From NCBI GenBank assembly GCA_017507885.1, contig JAFVZY010000117.1:1-64000 (forward strand): DNA of 64,000 bases. Direction: 5' to 3'. The notes beneath the pieces were generated by a model that was not told the DNA's origin, did not search any database, and saw only the letters and a program-made list of their open reading frames with translations. How positions within the stretch are numbered: position 1 is the first letter of the stretch; each line of letters starts with the position of its first letter. This document shows positions 32,288-40,703 of this stretch, one piece after another. This DNA is from Candidatus Methanomethylophilaceae archaeon. GTDB lineage: Archaea > Thermoplasmatota > Thermoplasmata > Methanomassiliicoccales > Methanomethylophilaceae. The position numbers and the translations under genes are program-made.

Positions 32288-33109
32288 TCATTCCAAATGG
32301 TTTTCGAGGTTGTCGTGTCCGCGCCTGACCCTTTTGGGTAGGACGAACAGCTCCCCGTCGGAATCGGTACCGACGGATGCGGACACGTCGTAGACCTTCT
32401 CGATGAGTTCCTCGGTGATGACGTCCTTGGGCTTTCCGATACCCATGATCTCACCCTTCCTCATCACGATGCACAGGTCGCAGTATCTCGCCATGAGCGA
32501 GATGTCGTGCTCGGCGACGAGGATGGTCATGTCCTTCTTGACCATGGCGTTGAGATACTCCATGACGTCCAGCTTGTACTTCATGTCCAGGTGGGAAGTG
32601 GGTTCGTCCACAAGCATCAGCCTGGGCTCCTGCACATAGGCCTTGGCGATGAGCACGCGCTGCTGCTCCCCCGAGGACAATGCACCGAGCTGACGGTCCT
32701 GCAGATGGAGCACGCCGAACTTCCTGAGTGCATCGTATACGACGTCCTCGTCGTTCTCCGTCTCCCACCACACGTTCTTGAGGAACGGGTAGCGGCCCAT
32801 CATGACGGTCTCGTACACCGTCAGTCCGAAGCTGTTCCTCAACTCCGCGGGGACGTTAGCGACCTTTCTGGCCACTTCCGCGGGGGTCTTGTTCAACACC
32901 GACTCGCCGTCGATGAGGATCTCACCGGACGAAGGGTCGTGCATCCTGTTGATGCACTTCATCATGGTCGACTTCCCGCAACCGTTGGGTCCGATCAGTC
33001 CCACCAGCATCCCGGACGGGATGGTGTAGGACACTCCGCGGACCGCGTGGTATCCGTCGTCGTAGTACTTGTGGAGGTCCCTGACCTCCAGCAAAGGCGT
33101 CTCATCCAT
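32288..33109 (-). CDS. ABC transporter ATPase, BtuD/FecE type
   Basis: A 273-residue cytoplasmic ATPase that powers the neighbouring permease. Walker A GPNGCGKST (about residues 40-48), the Q loop region, the signature LSSGEQQR (about 147-154), Walker B LMLVDEPTSHLD (about 168-179) and the switch His (AEHD) are all intact. About 35 C-terminal residues follow the core. The ATG at 33109 overlaps the end of the permease gene by eight bases. The substrate is inferred from the operon (corrinoid preferred; iron complex or heme possible). Confidence 0.9.
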   Translation of the reverse strand: MDETPLLEVRDLHKYYDDGYHAVRGVSYTIPSGMLVGLIGPNGCGKSTMMKCINRMHDPSSGEILIDGESVLNKTPAEVARKVANVPAELRNSFGLTVYETVMMGRYPFLKNVWWETENDEDVVYDALRKFGVLHLQDRQLGALSSGEQQRVLIAKAYVQEPRLMLVDEPTSHLDMKYKLDVMEYLNAMVKKDMTILVAEHDISLMARYCDLCIVMRKGEIMGIGKPKDVITEELIEKVYDVSASVGTDSDGELFVLPKRVRRGHDNLENHLE

Positions 33110-35954
33110 CGTACATCCTCCCTTTCTTGATGAGGAGATATGCGAACACCGGCGCACCGATGATCGTGGTGATCGCACCCACGGGAAGCTCCATGGGGGC
33201 CATGATCATCTTGGAAAACAGGTCCGCGGCGAGCATCAGGGCACCTCCCACCACCATGGAGGCGGGCAGGACGAGCCTGTGGTCCCCTCCGAGGATCATG
33301 CGGCACAGGTGGGGCACCACGAGTCCGACGAATCCTATGATTCCGACAAACGCGACACATATGGAGGCGAGGACGGATGCGAGGACCAGCATGTACCTGT
33401 TGAACCTGCGGACGTCCAGTCCCATCTGCTTGGCCTGATCCTCCCCGAGGAGGACGAGGTTGAACTCCTTTGCCCACACCAGGGGCACCAGCGACAACGC
33501 GAACGCGGGTATGGCTATGAGGACGGTCTGCTCCCAGGAGATGCTGGCGAAGGAACCGAACAGCCAGGACATGGCGTCGTTGAGCTTGTCCCCCGCTATG
33601 CTGAGCATCAGGGTCTGCGCGGCGGAGAACACCAGTCCGATGATCACACCACCCAGGACGTAGTTGATGGAGGATCCTCCGGCCTTCTCGGCCAGGAGCA
33701 TGGTGGCGAAGAACGCGATCACTCCACCGATGATGGCGACCACGGGCGTCGCATACACGGAATTGTTCAAAAGACCGAAGAAGGTGAAATCGAACGCGAT
33801 CACGGCGACCGCTGCGACCCCCGCTCCGGCGGACACACCCATGATGTACGGATCGACCATGGGGTTCCTGATGATGGCCTGGTATATCGCTCCGGAGACG
33901 GAGAGACCCAGACCGACGAAGAACGCGGCGACGGCCCTGGCGCACCTGGATTCGAAGACGATCATCTCGTCGTGGGTCATCTCGGCACCGGAGAGGTTCT
34001 TGCCGATGGCGGAGAACAGATATGCGACCGCATCCACGGGCGAATAGTTACCGGACGGTCCGTATGAAAGGGTCGTCACGAACAGGACCGCACCGATGAT
34101 CAGTCCGAGGATGATGACCTTGACCAGCCTCTTCTTGTTCCTTCTGACCTTGGAGGTCCTCTCGTTGTTGAACCCGTTGTCCTCCTTCAACCTGGAGGAT
34201 ACGTAGGGTATGAGGGGCATCCCGGCGTCGCGCGCACCCTTGAGGAGCATGACGAACCCTATCAGGACGATGAGGACGACTATCGCAAGGACCACGTATC
34301 CCCAGGGGATGTCCGAACCGGGCTCGGCAACAGGAATCAAAGGCATCTGGCCCTCGTAGGCCATGGCACCCCCATCGGTTCCGATGAGGAACATGTCATC
34401 GACGACCGCAATCCCCGACATGCAGTATTCTTCAATCAGATCGGGCTGCTTCACGGAACCGAGGACGTTTCCGGACATGTCGAGGGTGTAGACGTTCCCG
34501 CCCCTCTTGTATTCGGCGAAATAAATGTAGGTGTCGTTGACGATGGTGTAGGGGCATCTGGTGGAGTCGTCGAATCCCTTGACGAGGGTGATGGTCCCGG
34601 CGGAATCCATCCTGTACATGCCGTCGGTCTGTGCGAAGAGGACGCCGGAGAAACCGTCGTGGACATACGGGGTGACGTAGTCCCCGATATTCCCGAGGGT
34701 GTCGTCCTTGAACACCCGTTCGATTCCGGAATCGATGATGCGATAGCATGCTATGCCGCCTTCGGTGGCGGACATTCCGAGACCGTCGTCGAACGTGAAG
34801 TAGAGCAGATCGTCCATGACCGCGACACGGTTGACGGCCCCGTACTCCCTGTCGTAGTTGTTGTAGTGCTTGGTGATGAAGAAGACCCTCTCCTCCTGGA
34901 TGACCGAACCGTCGGTCTGGTCCAGGACGGTCAGGGTGCCGTCCAGCGATCCGATGTACACCCTTCCGTCGAATACGGTCGGTGCGACGAAGTACACGCG
35001 GGATTCGAGGGGGGTGTTCCAAAGGACGTTGAGGTCGAGGTCCAGACAGTACATGCTGGCATCTGACGCACCGAAGTAGAGTACCCCGGAATCGTGGACG
35101 ATGGATGCCGCACCGGTGACGTATCCGGTCCCCTGCACCTGTCTGTCGGGGGAAACGCCTATCTCGATGGATTTCACGTTCGCATTGCCGGTTCCAGGCC
35201 CTTCGACCACGGGGATCCTGAAGAGCTCCCCGCCGGTGGTGGGAAGATAGACGTGACCTCCGACGATGGTCCCGGTGGCCGTCTCGTAACCGACCCCGCG
35301 GGGGTATTCGAAGGTCCACTCAACCTCGCCGGTGTAACGGTCGTAACAATACAGCGTGGGGACCACGGTGTTGTTGTAGCTTCCTCCGGAATTGACCAGG
35401 GCGTATTTCCCGGAGACCAGGATGGTGGAACACACGTAGCTCTCGGACCCGTCCACGGCGTAGCTCCGGGCCCAGGCAAGGGAACCGGTGGCATCCGAGA
35501 GATCCGCGGACTGCGAATTGGACGACAGGGCGTCGCCGTTCACCATGGTCCAGGACGAACGGTGCACGGGGGTCTCGGTCGGGACCACCCCCTCGGGATA
35601 GAACCCCAATGCGAAGCTTCCTCCGGAATAGACCGCGTTCGGATCGAACACGGAATCAACCCATCCGTCATTCCAGGTGTAGAACCTCCATGAGGATCCG
35701 ACGGTTCCGACGACCCTTCCGTCGAGGCCGTCCACCTCGATCCCGGAGGTGAAATCGAAATCCGTGTCGCCGAAGGAGGCGGCGAGCACCTCGGAATAGG
35801 TGGAACCGGGGGTCGCCTCCACCCACTCCGTCACCCCGTTCCCATGGTCCAGAAGGATGTGGTCCCCCTGTGCGGCCTGAACGGGTTGGGCCGTAAGGAC
35901 GACGACCAGAGCCGCCATCACGGCCAATGCCGCCATTGTCTTCTTCAGATTCAT
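33102..35954 (-). CDS. Fusion protein: DUF4430-like domain + beta-propeller + BtuC/FecCD permease
   Basis: One uninterrupted frame of 950 codons. A signal peptide (about residues 1-28) leads to a DUF4430-like domain (about 30-140), then a PQQ-type beta-propeller (about 150-540) with repeated strands of the GxVYxxxxDGxLxxLD kind, a transmembrane helix (about 550-575) and a complete FecCD/BtuC permease (about 605-950) with RCARAVAAFFVGLGLS, SGAIYQAI and GFVGLVVPH motifs. The propeller would stand outside the membrane directly on the pore-forming subunit. The start (ATGA) overlaps the stop of the binding-protein gene. Known BtuC proteins have only the permease part. Confidence 0.9.
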   Translation of the reverse strand: MNLKKTMAALAVMAALVVVLTAQPVQAAQGDHILLDHGNGVTEWVEATPGSTYSEVLAASFGDTDFDFTSGIEVDGLDGRVVGTVGSSWRFYTWNDGWVDSVFDPNAVYSGGSFALGFYPEGVVPTETPVHRSSWTMVNGDALSSNSQSADLSDATGSLAWARSYAVDGSESYVCSTILVSGKYALVNSGGSYNNTVVPTLYCYDRYTGEVEWTFEYPRGVGYETATGTIVGGHVYLPTTGGELFRIPVVEGPGTGNANVKSIEIGVSPDRQVQGTGYVTGAASIVHDSGVLYFGASDASMYCLDLDLNVLWNTPLESRVYFVAPTVFDGRVYIGSLDGTLTVLDQTDGSVIQEERVFFITKHYNNYDREYGAVNRVAVMDDLLYFTFDDGLGMSATEGGIACYRIIDSGIERVFKDDTLGNIGDYVTPYVHDGFSGVLFAQTDGMYRMDSAGTITLVKGFDDSTRCPYTIVNDTYIYFAEYKRGGNVYTLDMSGNVLGSVKQPDLIEEYCMSGIAVVDDMFLIGTDGGAMAYEGQMPLIPVAEPGSDIPWGYVVLAIVVLIVLIGFVMLLKGARDAGMPLIPYVSSRLKEDNGFNNERTSKVRRNKKRLVKVIILGLIIGAVLFVTTLSYGPSGNYSPVDAVAYLFSAIGKNLSGAEMTHDEMIVFESRCARAVAAFFVGLGLSVSGAIYQAIIRNPMVDPYIMGVSAGAGVAAVAVIAFDFTFFGLLNNSVYATPVVAIIGGVIAFFATMLLAEKAGGSSINYVLGGVIIGLVFSAAQTLMLSIAGDKLNDAMSWLFGSFASISWEQTVLIAIPAFALSLVPLVWAKEFNLVLLGEDQAKQMGLDVRRFNRYMLVLASVLASICVAFVGIIGFVGLVVPHLCRMILGGDHRLVLPASMVVGGALMLAADLFSKMIMAPMELPVGAITTIIGAPVFAYLLIKKGRMYDG

Positions 35955-38575
35955 TCTATAACGTCCTCGTTTGTTATGGTGAGATGGTCGACGTAGTCGT
36001 CGCCTATGTACTTGGGAATCACGACCCCGTCGTCGAATGCCTCGGGATGGAGGATCCTGGCGAAGAGTTCGGCGGATTGCGACAGACGCGGCCCCACACG
36101 GGAGGCGAGATCGTTGGCCTCGCCCACGAGGATGTAGACCTCGCCGTTGCGGTATGCCGTGGTGGACTTCCATTCGTCCGAAAGGGAATCCAACAGAGCC
36201 TGGTAATCCTCCGCGGTGGCGGAGTATCCGCTGTCTATGATGATCATGACCTCCGGGTCCATCTGTGCTATGGTGTCGCCGTCGACCTGGGGCCATCCGG
36301 ATTCGTATGCGAATACGTTGTCGGCACGGGACATCGTGAGGATGTCGTCTATGAACGTATCGGCACCCACGACGAAGGGCGAGGGCACGGCGGTGACCGG
36401 GACCATGACCCTTTTGTCGGTCACGGACGGGGAATCGAGGATGGCGGCGATCTCCGCCATCTGCTCTGCGGAGGATCCGATGAGGTCCGCAGCCTCGTCG
36501 GCCATGTTCAGCATCGTGCCTATCACGAAGGTGTTCTCGGGGACGGCCGCCGGAGTCTCCCCTGCGGAGACCATGACGACCGTTATGCCCGCCTCCCTGA
36601 GCCTCTCGGCCATGGAGCGATGGGAACTGGGAGAGTCCAGACATATCACGAGGTCCGGATCCTGTGCGATGATCGCATCGTAACTCGGATTGGTGTATCC
36701 CCCGACGAGGGCGACGGTACCGGCCTTCTGCCTCTCGACGATGACCGAGGGGTGGTTGCTGTACTCGTCGGTGGCGACGATGCGGTCGGTGGCGCCTATG
36801 GCGCACACGTATTCGGTGATGGCGGGTGCGAGGGTGACGATCCTCTCCACGTCGCCATGACCGTATATCGGTTCACCTGTCAGATCGACGGCGGGTGCGG
36901 GAAGGTCGTCGGGGGTACAGTATCCCCAACAGACCGCGGTGTAATCCGAGATTTCCAGGGATGACGGATCTGAGGTCGTCCTGGTCCACGTGTTGCAACC
37001 CTTCTCGACGACATACAGGTTCCATGAACGACCGTCGTACGGGTACAATCCATCGATGGCGACGACGTTCCCACCGGTCATGTCCAAGGGTACACCCATA
37101 TCGGAACATGCATGCGTCAACGCCGAAACGGGATCCCCGTATGCCAGGGGATCGACCTCGGCGTATGTGACATCGTATCCTCCCCTGTCGATGAGGATCC
37201 CCGCATCCCCTGCGACGACGGTCTCCCCGCCCACGGTTATGGGCAGATAATCGGCATAATCGCTTCCGATGTATCTGGGGACCTGCACGTCATCGTCGAA
37301 TGCCACAGGGTGGATGATCCTGGCGACCAGTTCGGTCAGTTGTGCGACACGGGGGCCGGGACGGGATGCGAGGTCGTTGGCACCGTCCACCAGCATGTAG
37401 ATGTCGCCGTTGCGGTACGCGGTGGTGGACCTCCATTCGCTGGAGAGAGCGTCGAGCATGTCGTCGTACCCGTCCTGCGTGGCGGGATATCCGCTGGTTA
37501 CTATGATGATGACCTCGGGATCCTTCTTGACCACGGATTCCACGTTTATCTGGGGGTATCCGCCCTCGTCCGCATAGATGTTCTCGGCGGACACGATGGA
37601 CAGGATGTCGCCTATGAACGTACCGGAACCGGCGACGAATGGGGATTTGACAGCGGACAGGGAGACCATGACCCTCTTGTCCCAGACGGATGCGTTGGAA
37701 TCCAGAAGATATCCTATGGAATCTATCTGTCCCATGGACGTCTCCATGACCTTTCCAGCCTCGTCGGAACCGTTCAGGGCGGCACCGACCATGAATATGT
37801 TCTCCATGACGGAATCCACGCTCTCGCCACCGGATGCGACTATGACGTCCACCCCGGCCTTTCTGAGCTTCTCGGCCATGGACAGATGTGCACTGACGGA
37901 ATCCACACAGACCACGAGATCGGGGTCCTGTTTGAGGATGGACTCGTAACTGGGATTGGTGAATCCGCCGATGAAGGATATGGAACCGTCCTCCTGACCA
38001 TCCACGACCTCCGACGGATAGTTGCTGTAGTAGTCGGTGGCGACGATGGAATCCACGGCACCCACGGAGCACACGTATTCGGTGCATGCGGGGGCGAGGG
38101 TGACGATCCTGCGGGGTTCATCGTATCCGTAGAAGCAGACCCCGGTGGAATCCACGGCGGGTGCGGGGAGTGAGCCGGGGGCGCAATAGGCCCAGCAGAC
38201 GGCCTTGTAGTCATCCATGGAAAGCGAGGATGGTTCGGAATCCGCGATTTCCCATTCCCTTCCGTCGTGATCGACGACGTAGAGTTTCCAGGACGAGGTC
38301 CCATCAGATTGCTTCCCGGATATGGAGACGACCGTGCCGTCATCCATCACCAGATCGAAATCGTTCGCCATGCAGGCGAACTCCAAGGCGGATACGGGGT
38401 CTCCGTACGCCCCCGTGTCCACACCGGTGTATGTGACGTCGTAATCCCCGAAATCCACGAGGATCCCTGATTGTTCGACGGTGTCCGATGTCGCGGGAAG
38501 AGCCAGAACGGTGGCCACGAGCCCGACGATCAGGATGACCGCCGACACCGTGATCTTCATCTTGTCATCTTGCAT
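35951..38575 (-). CDS. Tandem substrate-binding protein: two DUF4430-like + BtuF-type units
   Basis: An 874-residue exported protein made of two homologous halves (about 30-440 and 441-870). Each half starts with a DUF4430-like beta domain (GILVDFGDYDVTY / GILIDRGGYDVTY), passes through a shared CWAYC/CWGYC-LPAPAVD linker and continues into a class III binding fold of the BtuF/FecB kind (RIVTLAPACTEYVCSVGA / RIVTLAPAITEYVCAIGA; NPSYESI / NPSYDAI). There is an N-terminal hydrophobic helix and no C-terminal anchor. Start is at ATG 38575, with another six residues later (38560). It couples to the fusion permease by a four-base overlap. Confidence 0.9.
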   Translation of the reverse strand: MQDDKMKITVSAVILIVGLVATVLALPATSDTVEQSGILVDFGDYDVTYTGVDTGAYGDPVSALEFACMANDFDLVMDDGTVVSISGKQSDGTSSWKLYVVDHDGREWEIADSEPSSLSMDDYKAVCWAYCAPGSLPAPAVDSTGVCFYGYDEPRRIVTLAPACTEYVCSVGAVDSIVATDYYSNYPSEVVDGQEDGSISFIGGFTNPSYESILKQDPDLVVCVDSVSAHLSMAEKLRKAGVDVIVASGGESVDSVMENIFMVGAALNGSDEAGKVMETSMGQIDSIGYLLDSNASVWDKRVMVSLSAVKSPFVAGSGTFIGDILSIVSAENIYADEGGYPQINVESVVKKDPEVIIIVTSGYPATQDGYDDMLDALSSEWRSTTAYRNGDIYMLVDGANDLASRPGPRVAQLTELVARIIHPVAFDDDVQVPRYIGSDYADYLPITVGGETVVAGDAGILIDRGGYDVTYAEVDPLAYGDPVSALTHACSDMGVPLDMTGGNVVAIDGLYPYDGRSWNLYVVEKGCNTWTRTTSDPSSLEISDYTAVCWGYCTPDDLPAPAVDLTGEPIYGHGDVERIVTLAPAITEYVCAIGATDRIVATDEYSNHPSVIVERQKAGTVALVGGYTNPSYDAIIAQDPDLVICLDSPSSHRSMAERLREAGITVVMVSAGETPAAVPENTFVIGTMLNMADEAADLIGSSAEQMAEIAAILDSPSVTDKRVMVPVTAVPSPFVVGADTFIDDILTMSRADNVFAYESGWPQVDGDTIAQMDPEVMIIIDSGYSATAEDYQALLDSLSDEWKSTTAYRNGEVYILVGEANDLASRVGPRLSQSAELFARILHPEAFDDGVVIPKYIGDDYVDHLTITNEDVIE

Positions 38576-38731
38576 CGGATATCACCATTTCCTGTCTCGC
38601 TCATCGATGGACAATCCCATGGACGAACCCTGAATCGGGATTCTCCGAACAGACGGTCCAGATAGTATGTTGGATGGGTCAACCACCTGAATACATTAAA
38701 CAGTTTCTGAAAAGTTCGGGATGAAAGGGTT

Positions 38732-38762
38732 TGTCCGGGTCCGCCCCGAGATGGGACGGACA
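38732..38762 (-). terminator. Hairpin between the DUF4430 gene and the binding-protein gene
   Basis: TGTCCG (38732-38737) pairs with CGGACA (38757-38762), with further GC pairing inside. It may lower transcription of the downstream uptake operon relative to the first gene. Confidence 0.45.
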
Positions 38763-38768
38763 CCTGGA

Positions 38769-39554
38769 TCAGAAGACGAAGGTCGCGTACACGATCTTGA
38801 AGACGGGATGATCGGAACTGTCCAGCTCACCCATTCCCTTGGGTGCATCCACCCACTCTCCGGCATCCATCACCTTCTGGACCCAGTAGGTCCATGCGGA
38901 GGGGTTGTCCGGATCGTTGACCATCTCCAGACCGAAGAGGGAGTTGATTCCCTCCATTCCGGTTGTGGGGACGAAGGGGATGTCGTAGTCCCCGACCGCA
39001 TCGGTGAAGGCGTCATAGACGGTGGCACCGGTACCGTTGACCTTGAACCACATCCCGGTGGAGGATTCGATGGTGAACACGGTGCCGTCGGTGTCCCTGT
39101 CCCAGACCTCGCAGTCCTCGGGCTCCACGAGTGCGGGATTGCTTCCGTCGCCGTAGACGATGGCGATGTATCCGTGGACATCGGAGGGGGAGAGTCCGTT
39201 CATGCTGACGGTGTTGGAGACCCAACCGGATCCGTCCCAACCGTACTGGGACCACCAGAACCAGTCCGTTCCGGACTGACGCATCTCGAGTCCGAACATC
39301 TTCTGGATGCCGTTCTCCTCGCCCTGGTACACGGAGTACTCGACGGGGATGCCGTAATCGACGGCCGCATCCTTGAACGCATCCAGCACGGTGTCCCCGG
39401 ATCCCTCGATCCAGAAGTACACGCCCGCATCATCCTGTATGAGGAACTTCACCTCGTTGTCTTCGCCGGAATCCTGGTTGAGGAACACCGCCGCCGCACC
39501 GATTGCGACGATGGCGACCACGGCCACGATTGCTATGATCTTGACATTGGACAT
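38769..39554 (-). CDS. Membrane-anchored protein with two DUF4430 (transcobalamin-like) domains
   Basis: A 261-residue protein with an N-terminal helix (about residues 4-24) and two homologous halves. Each half has a V...D-F-D-A...YGIP / DYDIPF segment and a WxKVN/YFWIEG strand, ending in a Trp-rich stretch, as in DUF4430, a fold related to the C-terminal beta domain of transcobalamin and intrinsic factor. A Shine-Dalgarno-like AGAAGGT lies eight bases before the ATG. It probably delivers a corrinoid or other ligand to the downstream transporter; the ligand is inferred. Confidence 0.78.
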   Translation of the reverse strand: MSNVKIIAIVAVVAIVAIGAAAVFLNQDSGEDNEVKFLIQDDAGVYFWIEGSGDTVLDAFKDAAVDYGIPVEYSVYQGEENGIQKMFGLEMRQSGTDWFWWSQYGWDGSGWVSNTVSMNGLSPSDVHGYIAIVYGDGSNPALVEPEDCEVWDRDTDGTVFTIESSTGMWFKVNGTGATVYDAFTDAVGDYDIPFVPTTGMEGINSLFGLEMVNDPDNPSAWTYWVQKVMDAGEWVDAPKGMGELDSSDHPVFKIVYATFVF

Positions 39555-39866
39555 GGTTATACCTTCTATACAGTTGGATGAATTATCCTTCTTGGTATTA
39601 ATAATATTGGATGGGTAGTACAACATGAATCTACAGTATATATTCCTATAGAAACGCGCAAGTAGTACGTATCATCCCACTTGAATCAGAATTGTCAGAA
39701 ATGTGTATAACAATGACAATATGCACATTAATTAATATTTATGATACAAAATATATAATTTAAAAATGAACTATTCCATATTATGTGGATGATGGAGCCT
39801 ATGGAATACACATCCAACATGATGTTGAGAAAACAGGGGGATGTACCCCCGATGGTTTGTCCGGAC
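39555..39866. other. AT-rich intergenic region, uptake-locus promoter
   Basis: 312 bases without a gene, far richer in A and T than the neighbours. It holds the AATATTATTAATACC promoter element (39595-39610, minus strand) of the DUF4430 gene and an inverted repeat at 39691-39720. The rest shows many short ATATA runs. I see no riboswitch core. Confidence 0.5.
39691..39720. promoter_or_regulatory. Inverted repeat, possible regulator site
   Basis: ATTGTCA and TGACAAT form perfect arms 16 bases apart, about 140 bases upstream of the DUF4430 gene. The form suits a dimeric metal- or corrinoid-responsive repressor, but none is encoded next to it. Confidence 0.4.
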
Positions 39867-40664
39867 TCACTCGTCCTCGATGATGCTCTCGGGTGCACCC
39901 GCGAACTTGACCAACGCGTAGGCCTCCATGAAGTGGAGGTTTCCGGGGAGGACGACGGTGTGCAGGGGTTCTCCGAGATCCATCTCGAGGAGGTCCCTGG
40001 GGTATCCCGCGAAGATCCTCTCCTCGGGGGATCCGACCTTGGATGCGACGCACAGGAGGGTGTCGTCGGTGACCAGACCCTCGCCCCACTTCTCCTCGCC
40101 CAGAAGCAGCCACTCGATGGCCTGCTTGGCGGTCATGTACCTGAGCTCGTCGGCACGGATGTCCAGAAGGATCATGGTGTGCAGTCCGCGGTCCTTGTTC
40201 TCCTTGATGTGGTCGTAGGGGGACTTGGGGTGGTACCCCATCTCGATGAACGGGAGGGTGACGGTCCTTCCGAACTTGTAGTTCTGGAGCCCGAGGGATG
40301 TGGGGCATCCGGAGAAGATGGTGATTCCGTGGAAGAACCTCACTGGGATTCCGGCCTCCACGGCCTGGATCCTCAGGTCCACATGGGTGGTGGCGGACAT
40401 GGTGTCCCCTGCGGTGACGAAGGCCACCCTGTTGCTCAGTGCATCCCTGATGATGTCGTCGCACTCCTCGACCTGCGCCCTGTGGAGGACCTTGACGGGT
40501 TTGCCGATGGCCTCCTCCAGATCGGCGACGGAGGTTCCGATGAGGGTGGATGTGTAGAATTCAGCGTAGATGATGTCGCATTCCTTCAGGGCCTTCAGGG
40601 CCTTGACGGTCATTCCGTCGGTGCCGCTGAGGCCGAGACCTACGAACACGAGTTCCGATGTCAT
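39867..40664 (-). CDS. dph5: Diphthine synthase
   Basis: A 265-residue SAM-dependent methyltransferase that trimethylates the diphthamide precursor on elongation factor 2. The tetrapyrrole-methylase fold shows LVFVGLGLSGTDG (residues 5-17), VTAGDTMSATTH (about 83-94; family GDPLxATTH), and HGITIFSGCPTSLGLQNYKFG (about 113-133). Length is typical. The TATA box at 40681-40694 is at leaderless distance. Confidence 0.96.
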   Translation of the reverse strand: MTSELVFVGLGLSGTDGMTVKALKALKECDIIYAEFYTSTLIGTSVADLEEAIGKPVKVLHRAQVEECDDIIRDALSNRVAFVTAGDTMSATTHVDLRIQAVEAGIPVRFFHGITIFSGCPTSLGLQNYKFGRTVTLPFIEMGYHPKSPYDHIKENKDRGLHTMILLDIRADELRYMTAKQAIEWLLLGEEKWGEGLVTDDTLLCVASKVGSPEERIFAGYPRDLLEMDLGEPLHTVVLPGNLHFMEAYALVKFAGAPESIIEDE

Positions 40665-40680
40665 GGGGACCGCATATTGA

Positions 40681-40694
40681 TATCATTATAAAAG
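40681..40694 (-). promoter_or_regulatory. TATA box of dph5
   Basis: CTTTTATAATGATA on the minus strand is centred about 24 bases before the ATG at 40664, just past the stop of the upstream ATPase gene. Confidence 0.6.
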
Positions 40695-40703
40695 AAAGGG
40701 ACG

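Noticed and set aside
39555-39866. Cobalamin riboswitch before the uptake locus
   Set aside because: No B12-box-like conserved core is visible and the region is AT-rich.
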